DNA from: CAXTPV01 sp965276715
Lineage (GTDB): Bacteria; Pseudomonadota; Alphaproteobacteria; Acetobacterales; Acetobacteraceae
Reading direction: 5' to 3'
Assembly: GCA_965276715.1 (NCBI GenBank)
Contig: OZ255622.1
Location: forward strand, 1,054,001 to 1,118,000
DNA: 64,000 nucleotides
Position 1 is the stretch's first letter; every line of letters begins with the position of its first letter. Below, one piece after another: positions 24,143-32,087 of this stretch. The notes under the pieces are model-generated. The model did not search any database, was not told the DNA's origin, and saw nothing but the letters and a program-made list of their open reading frames with translations. The position numbers and the translations under genes are program-made.

Positions 24143-25647
24143 AGGTCCACGGCCTCCGCCGAGAGGCCGAACGACGCCGCGATCACCCCGACATCCTCGA
24201 CCCGCGCCCCACGGCACGCCGCCTCGAACAACGTCACATGCGCGACCGACGGATCGCGTGGGAAGAACGCGGCCACCGTCCCCTCCGGATCGAGCCGGAC
24301 GAAGTGCCACAGATCGCCCTCCGGCGCCTCCACCAGACCAAGCCCTTCCCCCGTCGACGCACCCAGCCCGACCCGCACCGGACCGTCCGGCAACGCCTCG
24401 ATCAGCCGTCGCAGCCGGCTCGCCGCCTGGCCCACGCCCGCCAGGCGCAGCCGCATCCGGGCATCCGTGCACCCGCTCTCCCCGCACGGAGCCTCGACCG
24501 GCACGAGCGCGTTCGCCCGCCGCGCATCGAACCCCTGACCCGACGCGCGTCCGACAACGCCCGAGGCGACCAGCAGCGAGGCCGCGGCCGGCGTCACCGC
24601 ACCGAGCCCGGACAGCCGCCCCGCGAGCCCCACCTCGTACAGCCTCGCGAGCCCGAGCAGTTCGCGTCCGATCATGTCCGCCGCCGCCCCGAGCGCCATG
24701 AGCGCCGGGTCCGGCAGATCGCGCGCGACGCCGCCCGGCACCACCAGTTCGGCACCGAACCGATGACCGAGCCCCGCCGCGCTCGCCGCCCGCATCCGCT
24801 CGAGCAGGATCGCGGCCTCCGCCGCCAGCCGATGCGCGCCCCCGGCCCGGGCACAGAGCACGATCGAGCCCAGGAACGCGGCCGCCCGCTCCGTCTCCGC
24901 CGCGACCTCGCGCAGGGCCGCCGCCCGCGGCGGCACCACCGTCCCGCTCGCCGCCTCGATCGCGCGCGTGAACGCCAGCCCGTTGGCGACCACGGCAGCC
25001 GAGATCCGGGCCGCGATCCGCGTCGCCGCGTCGGGCGTCAGTCCGGCGGCAAGGGCCGCCACCCCCCGGTGCCCGTAGCCGCGCTGCAACTCGACCGTCA
25101 CCAGCCGGTCGCCGGCAGCGATCATCCGCGTCCGGAATCCGCCCGCCGACGGCAGCCCGACCGGTCCCTCCTCGAGATAGACCAGCCCCTCGTCGTCATC
25201 CGCGCCGGCCGGGCGCCACTCCGGCGGCTCGGCGGAGCGCGGCGCCGGTCCCGGACGCGCCGCCATCGGCGCCGTGGCACCCCAGCGCCCATGATCGAGC
25301 AGCGCGCGCAGATCGCCCGCGTGCATCGCCTCGAAGCCCCACAGGTCGCGAACCAGCCGCTCGTAGGGGATCGCGGCCGGCGTCCTGGCCGACAGCGCGT
25401 GGTAACGTCCCGCCTCGACCGCGACGGTCGCGATCAGCGGCCGCGCCCGTCCGTCATGGAACAGGGCGTGGACATGGCCCGATGCATCCCCCCACAGACC
25501 GAGCAACGGCCCCTGGCCGGCGCGGGCGGGCGCGTCCGCGGCCAGGCTCGCCCACGCCGCCTGCTCCAGCACGAACCGGATCCCCTCGCGGCGGCCCGAC
25601 CGGATCAGGTCGGCGCGGTCCGGCGGGAACAGATGCGGCGCGGTCAT
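24139..25647 (-). CDS. HyfG/HycE-like large subunit without NiFe ligands (NuoC-NuoD fusion)
   Basis: A 502-residue protein. The N-terminal part (about 1-160) is NuoC-like with Y-E-R-L-V-R-D-L-W-G and D-L-R-A-L-L-D-H-G-R-W. The rest is NuoD/hydrogenase-large-subunit-like with Q-R-G-Y-G-H-R-G-V. The first C-x2-C of NiFe enzymes, normally just after this point, is replaced by A-R-I-S-A-A. The C-terminal C-x2-C is also missing: the end reads R-D-P-S-V-A-H-V-T-L-F, later I-A-A-S-F-G-L-S. No hydrogenase active site can form. The ATG at 25647 overlaps the previous gene by four bases. Proteins of this kind define energy-converting-hydrogenase-related (Ehr) complexes, whose redox partners are unknown. 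Confidence 0.82.
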   Translation of the reverse strand: MTAPHLFPPDRADLIRSGRREGIRFVLEQAAWASLAADAPARAGQGPLLGLWGDASGHVHALFHDGRARPLIATVAVEAGRYHALSARTPAAIPYERLVRDLWGFEAMHAGDLRALLDHGRWGATAPMAARPGPAPRSAEPPEWRPAGADDDEGLVYLEEGPVGLPSAGGFRTRMIAAGDRLVTVELQRGYGHRGVAALAAGLTPDAATRIAARISAAVVANGLAFTRAIEAASGTVVPPRAAALREVAAETERAAAFLGSIVLCARAGGAHRLAAEAAILLERMRAASAAGLGHRFGAELVVPGGVARDLPDPALMALGAAADMIGRELLGLARLYEVGLAGRLSGLGAVTPAAASLLVASGVVGRASGQGFDARRANALVPVEAPCGESGCTDARMRLRLAGVGQAASRLRRLIEALPDGPVRVGLGASTGEGLGLVEAPEGDLWHFVRLDPEGTVAAFFPRDPSVAHVTLFEAACRGARVEDVGVIAASFGLSAEAVDL

Positions 25648-26876
25648 GGCACCATGGCGAGCTGCTCGGCCATCTCGACGATCCGGCCGGACGCCACCGC
25701 CGGCATCGCGACCCCGATCACGATGCCCACCAGGAGATGCACCGCGAGCACCACCCGCACCGGGACGGCGAGCGCGAGCCGCGCCGGACGCGCGCGCAGG
25801 CATCCGGCCAGCAGCACGCACGACAGCAGGGCGAACGGCAGCAGCATCGGCGTCCGGCCCAGCGCCGTCTCGACGATCACGACGAATGCCCCGAACAGCC
25901 CGAACGGCGGCACGCAGATCGCGAGCGATGACAGCGCGGCCAGCCGGCCGCTGCCGCCGCGGGCCAGCACCTGCGCCGGCAGCGCGAACGACGCCGCCAG
26001 CAGGGCCAGCAATCCCGCGTGCAAACCGGCCACGCCACCGAGCCCGAAGGCGAACATCACGATGCCGAACACGCCCGCATGGGCCGCTTCATCCCGCTCG
26101 ACATCATGGCGAAGCCAGACCAGCCCGGCCGCGATCGCGATCGCGAGCAATCCCGACGCCTGCAGCGCGTCGCCCGCGACCTGCCCGAACCCGTCATCCA
26201 CGAGCAGCGCGCGCACGCGCAGCAGAACCGCGAACGAGGTCAGCGGCAGCAACGCCGTGACCGCGGCACCGAATGGTGCCACCGCGCACGCCCGGGCCGC
26301 CGACAAGGCCGAACCGAACGGCGCCGCCCCGCCGAGCACCCCGAGGCCGAGCAGCAGCATCGCGGCACCCGCCGGCGCCATCCTCGCTGCACCGCCCTGC
26401 AGGAGCCATGACCCGAGCAGGCAGCCGGCGATCGCCATCGATTGCAACCGCAGCAGCCGCCAGGACGCCAACGCCGCCGCCGATCCGCGCGCGGTGCCGG
26501 CGGCCAGCGTCGCGAGCAGCGCGCACGACCCGAGTGCCAGGGCGGCCAGCAGCGGATCCGGGCAACCGACCGCCCAGAGCGACGCCGCCAGCATCATCGA
26601 CGGCAGGCCCCGCGCGAGCCGCAGCCTGCGACCGGAAAGGCCGCCGAACGACGGATCGGCCATGCACGCGATCGAGAGCGTGGCCCCGAGCGAGCCCGCA
26701 ACACAGGCAAACCCGGACGCGACCGGATCGGCATCCGCCGACGACCACGGCACGAGCGCCAGCGTCGCCGCCCCGAACATCGGGCACAGCACGCGAAAGC
26801 CGCCGGCGCCCGGCGGCAGCAGACCCAGCACGATCGCCCCGGCGAGTGCCATCGAGGGTGCTGCAAGCGGGGTCAC
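25644..26876 (-). CDS. HyfF/NuoN-like antiporter subunit, degenerate
   Basis: A membrane protein of about 410 residues with 11-13 helices, shorter than the 480-530 residues usual for HyfF or NuoN. The central region G-G-A-A-P-F-G-S-A-L-S-A-A-R-A corresponds to the P-F-H-x-W-L-P-x-A-H loop of active antiporter-like subunits but lacks its His and Trp. The following helix L-L-P-L-T-S-F-A-V-L-L-R lacks the lysine of the proton path. It may therefore not pump. The start is unclear: GTG 26876 is two bases past the previous stop, TTG 26882 would overlap it, and ATG 26852 would shorten it. It is the fourth gene of the operon. Confidence 0.72.
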   Translation of the reverse strand: MTPLAAPSMALAGAIVLGLLPPGAGGFRVLCPMFGAATLALVPWSSADADPVASGFACVAGSLGATLSIACMADPSFGGLSGRRLRLARGLPSMMLAASLWAVGCPDPLLAALALGSCALLATLAAGTARGSAAALASWRLLRLQSMAIAGCLLGSWLLQGGAARMAPAGAAMLLLGLGVLGGAAPFGSALSAARACAVAPFGAAVTALLPLTSFAVLLRVRALLVDDGFGQVAGDALQASGLLAIAIAAGLVWLRHDVERDEAAHAGVFGIVMFAFGLGGVAGLHAGLLALLAASFALPAQVLARGGSGRLAALSSLAICVPPFGLFGAFVVIVETALGRTPMLLPFALLSCVLLAGCLRARPARLALAVPVRVVLAVHLLVGIVIGVAMPAVASGRIVEMAEQLAMVP

Positions 26877-26878
26877 GA

Positions 26879-27487
26879 TCAAGGCCGCGTCTCGCCGCCC
26901 GTCGGCAATCCGCCGGCGCGCCCGATCGTCGCCGTCGCCACCACCAGCAACCCGGGCGCCAGGACCGCGGCGGCCGCGAACAGGACCAGGTTCGAACCCG
27001 CGCCAAGCAACGCGAGACCGTCCGCGAGTGCCGCGAACCGCGCGAGATACAGCGCCGGCGGCGATGGCCGGCTGGCCGAGAGCAGGCCCAGCAGGGTCGC
27101 GGCCAAGGCGAGCGCGCTCTGTTGGCGGCCGGGCGCGGTCCCCGCACCCGTCACCGCCAGCACCGCGAGCGCCGTCAGCCCGAGTCCCGCCGCGATCAGC
27201 GGGATCGACGTCATCGAGGCCGGCTCCCGGCTCGCATGTCCGGTCCGGCGGTCCAGCCTCCCCAGGACGCCGCCGATCCAGATCGCGGACGCGAGCAGCA
27301 CGATGCCGCCCGCGACCAGCATCCCGGCGCCAGGCCCGCGTCCGATCGCAATCGCCCCAGCCGCCGTTGCGCCAAGATGCCATCGCAGCAGCGCGACCGT
27401 CCCGCCGAGACGTTGCTCGCGAAGGATCGCGAACGACAGCACCAGGACGAGCGCCGCGAGCGCGGGGCCGAGCACGGGTGCCGTCAT
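26879..27487 (-). CDS. HyfE/NuoK-like membrane subunit
   Basis: A 202-residue protein with five or six predicted helices. HyfE-like subunits combine a NuoK-type three-helix unit with extra helices, and this length fits. Conserved acidic residues normally found in the NuoK-type helices are hard to place here; the helices are almost pure Ala/Leu/Val/Gly. Identification rests on length, topology and gene order. Its ATG overlaps the stop of the NuoH-like gene (ATGA). It would sit between the antiporter-like subunits in the membrane arm. Confidence 0.65.
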   Translation of the reverse strand: MTAPVLGPALAALVLVLSFAILREQRLGGTVALLRWHLGATAAGAIAIGRGPGAGMLVAGGIVLLASAIWIGGVLGRLDRRTGHASREPASMTSIPLIAAGLGLTALAVLAVTGAGTAPGRQQSALALAATLLGLLSASRPSPPALYLARFAALADGLALLGAGSNLVLFAAAAVLAPGLLVVATATIGRAGGLPTGGETRP

Positions 27488-28353
27488 TCGAGGCTCCGCC
27501 CGATCAGCACGAAGACGCCGCTCAGGAGCGCCATCAGCGAGGCGGCGCGCAGGCAAGCCAGCCGCCAGGACGAACGCGCGCTCCCGAGCCCGACGCGAAC
27601 GGCCCCCACTCCGGCCGCGAGCAGGCCGACCTTGACCGGCCACAGCACCAAGGCGGCCAGCCATCCGAAGGGCCCGGCGGTCGCCGCGGTCGTGCTCCAG
27701 GGCGGCAGCAAGGCGGCCACCAGGTCGAGCCACACCAGCAGCCGCAGATGCGCCGTCAGGCGCGCAAGACCGAGCATGGGACCCGCAAGCCCGGGCGCGA
27801 TGCGGCCGTCGACATCGGCGACCGCGATCAGCGCCAGTGCCAGCGCCACCAGTCCGAGCGGCACGGGGGATGACGACGGCGCCGCCGCGATCGCGGCATC
27901 GAGGCCGGTCGTCCCGCCGAGCAGCGCGAGCGCGAGTGCCGCCAGCAGCAGCGCCGGGGCCGACAGCACGATGGCCGCGAGCCCGCCTCCCGCCACCATC
28001 GGATCCGAGACCGAGGCCAGAGCGGCGAGCCGCCCGGCAAGCAGCAGGAAGACGACCAGCAGGACATCGTCGAGCGGTCCGGTCAGCATCCCCGTCGCGA
28101 ACGACGGGACCAGCAGGGCTGCCGCGGCCGTCAGGCCGAAACCCGCCAGCACCGGCATCGACAGGGGCGCGGGACCGGGGCGGATCGAGGCCAGGACCGC
28201 ACGCCACTCGTGGCCGAACGGCGGCGGCGACCGTCCCTCGAGCATCCGCCCGGTCGCACCGGCGACCTCGGCGGCGAGCGGCGCCAGGAACAGCAGCCCG
28301 ACATGGACGACCGACGCCACGGACGCCAGCAGCAGCCGGGACCAGTCAACCAA
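27484..28353 (-). CDS. HyfC/NuoH-like membrane subunit
   Basis: A protein of about 289 residues with eight predicted helices, slightly shorter than NuoH (about 320). The cytoplasmic loop after helix 1, A-R-x-L-x-G-R-x-G-P in the family, is represented by G-R-M-L-E-G-R-S-P-P-P-F. It would anchor the redox module to the membrane arm and line the quinone or proton entry path. No ATG or GTG is available; a TTG at 28353 overlaps the previous stop by eight bases and gives the expected first helix. It overlaps the HyfE-like gene downstream. Confidence 0.72.
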   Translation of the reverse strand: MVDWSRLLLASVASVVHVGLLFLAPLAAEVAGATGRMLEGRSPPPFGHEWRAVLASIRPGPAPLSMPVLAGFGLTAAAALLVPSFATGMLTGPLDDVLLVVFLLLAGRLAALASVSDPMVAGGGLAAIVLSAPALLLAALALALLGGTTGLDAAIAAAPSSSPVPLGLVALALALIAVADVDGRIAPGLAGPMLGLARLTAHLRLLVWLDLVAALLPPWSTTAATAGPFGWLAALVLWPVKVGLLAAGVGAVRVGLGSARSSWRLACLRAASLMALLSGVFVLIGRSLE

Positions 28354-30196
28354 CGCGGCCGCCGATGGCCAACGACCAGGCCGCCAGCAATCCAGCCAGC
28401 AGGCACGCCAGCACCGCGGGTCCCGATCCGAGCATTGCGCGGTCGAACCTTGCGGCTCGCTTGCCAGCCGATCGCGCGATCCGCCAGCCGAAGGCACGGG
28501 CAAGCCGCCACGCGCCGGCCGGGCCGCGGTCCCTCCCCTCGCCCGGCAGGCGGCCGGCGGCGAGCCCGAGTGCGTCGAGCACCGGCCGCGCCAATCCCGG
28601 TGCGCTCCCCTGCGCCCGCGGCTCGCCGAACGGCAGCCATTCCGGCGGCGGCGCCGCGCCGCCATCCCACGCCGGCGCCTCGCCGCCGGAGCGGACGCCC
28701 ATGCGCCGTCCGATCCAGAGCACGATTCCGACCGGCACGCCCACGAGCGCCGCCAGGGCCGGCGGCGACCATCGCGCACCGTCGGGCGCCACGATCGACA
28801 GCACGCCCGCGGCAAGGTCGGCTCCCGTCAGGGCCGACAGAGTGGGACCGAAGAACCGCAGCGCGAGGCCCGGCAGCACGCCAGCAAGCACGACCAGGCA
28901 CGCGAGTGCCGCCATCGCCCGCAGCGTTGCCGGACGTGCCTCGGCGGCCGCGGCGCCGCGCGGCGTTCTCGGACGGCCGCCGAAGACGATCGTCAGCAAC
29001 CGCAGGCTGGCCGCGAACCCGAGACCGAGCGCCAGACCGAGCGACGCCAGCAGCCATGCGAGCACGATCGCGGTCGCGAGGCCGCCGAAACGCTGCGCCG
29101 ACAGCAACGAGCCCGCCTCCAGCCACACCGGCGCGAAGCCCGCCGGCGGCAGTCCGACCATCGTGGCGAGCGCCGCCACCATCGCGAGCAGCGTCCTGGG
29201 CATCGGCATCGAAAGACCACCGAGTGCGCCGAGCCGCTGGCTTCCCGCCTGTTCGACCACCGCGCGGGAGGCGATCGCGGCGAGGGGCACCGCGCAGGCG
29301 AGGTTCAGCACCATCAGCAGCGCACCCGCCAAGGCGGATGATGCGACGGCATCGAGATCGGCCGCCCGCGCTGCCAGCGCCACCCCGAAACCGCTGACCG
29401 CGACGAAGCCGCCGACACCGGCGAGCCCCGACAGCACGGCGTCGAGCGTGGCGGCCCTGATCGCGCGCACCCCGCGCTCGATGGCCCCCGCGAGGCCCAG
29501 GCAAGCCACCGCCACGCCCCAAGGGAACGGCGTCGCCGGACCGCACAGGTCGAGCAGGACGCGCACCAGCAGGAACGCGCCGAGCACCGGGGAGACGGCG
29601 CCGGCGACGCCCACGCCCGCCTCGGCGGTCAGCAGCAGCACCGGGACCAGGACGAGCAGCGCGGCCGGCGCCGCTCCCGGCGCCTGGGTGCCCAACGCCT
29701 GGGTCCGAAGCGCGGGCAGCTGATCCTGCGGCAGCAGCTCGGCATGCGGCAGCAGCCCCGCGAGCGAGGCCGCCAGCAGCAATCCCACGACCGGCACCAA
29801 CGAACGCCGGATCGCGAGCGCCGCGAGGCCGGCGCCAAGCACCATCAGCGCGGCATTTCCCGCGCAGACCACCAGCAGCGCCGACGCGATCAGCCCGGCG
29901 AGCCGCCCCGTCTCGGAGGGCGAGGCGGTCGACGCGCAGGCGGCACCGGCGATGGCGAGCGCCGGCAGGAAGGCGAGCGAGACGCGATCGATGGCGAAGA
30001 CCGCCGGCTGCCCGGGCAGCCCGAGCGGCAATGCCAGGGTCGACGCGCCACCGTCCGCGAGACCGGCGATGGCGGCAAGCAGGCACACGACGCAGATCGG
30101 CACGACCAGGGAGCGCCACGGACCGGCGCCGAAGGCGGCCACGCACGCCAGGGCGAGCATCGCGGCCAGCAGCACGAACAGGATGAGCAGGGACAG
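28346..30196 (-). CDS. HyfB/NuoL-like antiporter subunit, degenerate
   Basis: About 616 residues with 14-16 predicted helices and a C-terminal hydrophilic stretch, like HyfB. The family-typical strand G-A-L-G-G-L-S-M-P-M-P-R-T is followed by T-M-V-G-L-P-P-A-G-F, matching the end of the antiporter core. The H-x3-K segment before it reads L-N-L-A-C-A-V-P-L, and the P-x-H-x-W-L-P loop is missing (A-E-A-G-V-G-V-A-G-A-V-S-P-V). Proton-path residues thus appear lost. No ATG lies near the expected start; CTG 30196 has GAGG five bases upstream and GTG 30175 is the alternative. It is the first gene of the six-gene operon, reading away from a Nudix gene. Confidence 0.75.
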   Translation of the reverse strand: MSLLILFVLLAAMLALACVAAFGAGPWRSLVVPICVVCLLAAIAGLADGGASTLALPLGLPGQPAVFAIDRVSLAFLPALAIAGAACASTASPSETGRLAGLIASALLVVCAGNAALMVLGAGLAALAIRRSLVPVVGLLLAASLAGLLPHAELLPQDQLPALRTQALGTQAPGAAPAALLVLVPVLLLTAEAGVGVAGAVSPVLGAFLLVRVLLDLCGPATPFPWGVAVACLGLAGAIERGVRAIRAATLDAVLSGLAGVGGFVAVSGFGVALAARAADLDAVASSALAGALLMVLNLACAVPLAAIASRAVVEQAGSQRLGALGGLSMPMPRTLLAMVAALATMVGLPPAGFAPVWLEAGSLLSAQRFGGLATAIVLAWLLASLGLALGLGFAASLRLLTIVFGGRPRTPRGAAAAEARPATLRAMAALACLVVLAGVLPGLALRFFGPTLSALTGADLAAGVLSIVAPDGARWSPPALAALVGVPVGIVLWIGRRMGVRSGGEAPAWDGGAAPPPEWLPFGEPRAQGSAPGLARPVLDALGLAAGRLPGEGRDRGPAGAWRLARAFGWRIARSAGKRAARFDRAMLGSGPAVLACLLAGLLAAWSLAIGGRVG

Positions 30197-30254
30197 TGGA
30201 ACCTCGTCTTGCCGGCCGGCCCCGACTCGGGCGCGATCAAGACTAGAACAGATC

Positions 30255-30282
30255 GATCCGAACCGATTGATCCGAACCGATT
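30255..30282. repeat. Tandem 14-base direct repeat between hyf-like operon and Nudix gene
   Basis: GATCCGAACCGATT occurs twice in immediate tandem (30255-30268 and 30269-30282). The unit has inner dyad-like character (GAACCGATT / AATCGGTTC). It lies midway in the 139-base divergent promoter region, 53 bases before the Nudix GTG and about 60 bases before the HyfB-like start. It could be a paired operator controlling either direction. Confidence 0.5.
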
Positions 30283-30335
30283 GGCAACCTCGTGCCGACG
30301 CGCCCATCATGCGCGCACGCATCGGGGGCGGAACG

Positions 30336-30962
30336 GTGAGCGACCCGGACTGGCTGAGCTGGCTACGCGAGATCCAGGCGGTCGCCCAGACCGGCCTCGC
30401 GTTCACCGAGAACCCCTACGACCGCGAGCGCTACGAGATGCTCCGCCATCTCGCGGCCAGGATCGCGGCGAGCCACACCAGGGCGCCGCTCGAGATCATG
30501 GAGCGCCTGTTCGCCGACCAGACCGGCTATGCCACGCCCAAGATCGATGTCCGCGGCGCGGCCTTCGAGGAGGGCCGCCTGCTGCTGGTCCGCGAGACGA
30601 TCGACGCGGGCCGCTGGACGCTCCCGGGTGGCTGGGCCGACGTCAACCTCACGCCGGCCGAGAACGTCATCAAGGAGATCCGCGAGGAGAGCGGCTACGA
30701 CGTCCGCGTCCGCAAGCTCGCCGCCGTCTGGGACCGTTCGCGTCAGGGGCATACGCCGGAGGGGTTCTCGTGCTTCAAGCTGTTCTTCGTGTGCGACATC
30801 GTGGGCGGCGCGCCGGCGCACAGCCTGGAGACGTCGGGCGTCGCCTGGTTCGCCGAGGATGCGCTGCCGACGGACCTGTCGCTCAGCCGCGTCCAGCCGC
30901 GCCAGCTCGAACGCATGTTCGCGCACGCGCGCGATTCGGCGCTCGCCACCGACTTCGAGTAG
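30336..30962 (+). CDS. Nudix hydrolase with N-terminal Nudix_N_2-type domain
   Basis: A 208-residue protein. Residues of about 5-60 match the helical domain seen in nucleoside-diphosphate-linked hydrolases (W-L-R-E-I-Q-A-V-A-Q-T-G-L-A-F, then D-R-E-R-Y-E). The Nudix box follows near residue 105: G-G-W-A-D, then A-E-N-V-I-K-E-I-R-E-E-S-G-Y, with Lys in place of the first Arg and both metal-binding Glu residues kept. It would hydrolyse a nucleoside diphosphate linked to another group, such as ADP-ribose. The GTG start at 30336 has a GGGGGCGGA site. The genes are divergent from the hyf-like operon. Confidence 0.88.
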   Translation: MSDPDWLSWLREIQAVAQTGLAFTENPYDRERYEMLRHLAARIAASHTRAPLEIMERLFADQTGYATPKIDVRGAAFEEGRLLLVRETIDAGRWTLPGGWADVNLTPAENVIKEIREESGYDVRVRKLAAVWDRSRQGHTPEGFSCFKLFFVCDIVGGAPAHSLETSGVAWFAEDALPTDLSLSRVQPRQLERMFAHARDSALATDFE

Positions 30963-30981
30963 ATCGGATGCTCGATCCGGG

Positions 30982-31812
30982 TCACAGCATCCGCAGCGCC
31001 TGCTTTCGTCCTGGCACGGGGAATGCATGATCCAGGGCGGTCAGGTCCTCGTCGGTGAGAACGAGATCCCGCGCGCTCGCATTCTCCCGCACATGCCCGA
31101 CATCCGCCGCCTTCGGAATCGAGATCACGCCGGGCTGCCGCAGCGACCAGGCGATCGCCACCGTCGCCGGGGTCGCGTCATGGCGCCGCGCCACCTCGAC
31201 CAGTGCCCGGTGCTGGAGCAGCTCGCCGCCCTGCCCGACCGGCGAATACGCCATGACCGCCATCGCGCGTGCGCGCGACCACGCCAGCAGGTCGAACTCG
31301 ATGCCACGCGCCTGCGGGTTGTAGAGCACCTGGTTGGCCGCGCACGCATCCCCGGCACCAATGGACGCGAGCTCCTCGAGATCGTCGACGTCGAAATTCG
31401 ACACCCCCCAGCGCGCGATATCGCCCTTCTCGCGCAACCGCTCAAACGCCTCCACCACGGTCGCCAGATCCTCGCCGCCGCGCCAGTGCAGCAGATAGAG
31501 GTCGATGCGCCCGCATCCGAGCCGATCCAGGCTGCGCGCGCAGGCGGCCGGAATGCCGCCCCGCGTGGCATTCGACGGCAGCACCTTGGTCACGACGAAC
31601 ACCTCATCGCGCCGGCCGGCGATCGCCTCGCCCACCAGCGCCTCCGCCGCACCGTCGCCATACATCTCGGCCGTATCGATCAGCGTCATCCCGAGATCGA
31701 GGCCGAGCCGGAGTGCCGCGATCTCCCGCGCGCGGTCGGCGCGATCACCCATCCTCCACGTGCCGAGACCCAGCGACGGGACCGTGGTTCCGTCGCGCAG
31801 CGTCACCGTCAC
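30982..31812 (-). CDS. Aldo/keto reductase
   Basis: A 276-residue (beta/alpha)8-barrel NADPH-dependent reductase. The catalytic tetrad is visible: Asp and Tyr in D-T-A-E-M-Y-G, Lys in V-V-T-K-V, and His in L-Y-L-L-H-W. Cofactor residues lie near the C-terminus (I-P-K-A). It reduces aldehydes or ketones; members with this W-R-x-G pattern resemble DkgA/YeaE-type enzymes. GTG at 31812 overlaps the stop of the small gene upstream (GTGA), so they are co-translated. A second GTG at 31806 is possible. Confidence 0.9.
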   Translation of the reverse strand: MTVTLRDGTTVPSLGLGTWRMGDRADRAREIAALRLGLDLGMTLIDTAEMYGDGAAEALVGEAIAGRRDEVFVVTKVLPSNATRGGIPAACARSLDRLGCGRIDLYLLHWRGGEDLATVVEAFERLREKGDIARWGVSNFDVDDLEELASIGAGDACAANQVLYNPQARGIEFDLLAWSRARAMAVMAYSPVGQGGELLQHRALVEVARRHDATPATVAIAWSLRQPGVISIPKAADVGHVRENASARDLVLTDEDLTALDHAFPVPGRKQALRML

Positions 31813-31973
31813 TGGCCGCCGCCGCCGGGATCGGGCGGCGTCTTGTCCGGCCTCCCGTGCGCGACCTCGCTTTTCAGCCGCCGGTCGTCCGGCGTCCCCT
31901 TGGATTCGTGCTCCTCCATCTCCGGCGGAATGCCGCGCTCGCGGTGTTCCTCGGTCTTGTCCTTGTCGGTCAT
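31809..31973 (-). CDS. Small, highly charged hypothetical protein
   Basis: A 54-residue hydrophilic protein of Lys, Glu, Asp, Arg, Pro and Gly (M-T-D-K-D-K-T-E-E-H-R-E-R-G-I at the start, P-D-P-G-G-G-G-Q at the end). It has no membrane segment and no recognised domain. A strong GGAGGAGAACG ribosome site lies before the ATG, and its stop overlaps the aldo/keto reductase start, so it is very probably translated. Such sequences are usually disordered and can be stress-related. Its function is unknown. Confidence 0.65.
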   Translation of the reverse strand: MTDKDKTEEHRERGIPPEMEEHESKGTPDDRRLKSEVAHGRPDKTPPDPGGGGQ

Positions 31974-32087
31974 TCTGCGTTCTCCTCCGCATCTGAACGC
32001 GCCGCACTGGCCCGGTTCGCCGGCCGCCTTGCGTGCCTGGATCGTTTCCCGCCAAACCGATCGACGGTCTCGACCACGAGGAGGCGC

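Noticed and set aside
23615..30196. Functional hydrogenase-4 or formate hydrogenlyase
   Set aside because: The large subunit lacks both C-x2-C NiFe-binding pairs, and no hyp, formate dehydrogenase or ferredoxin-type subunit genes are nearby.
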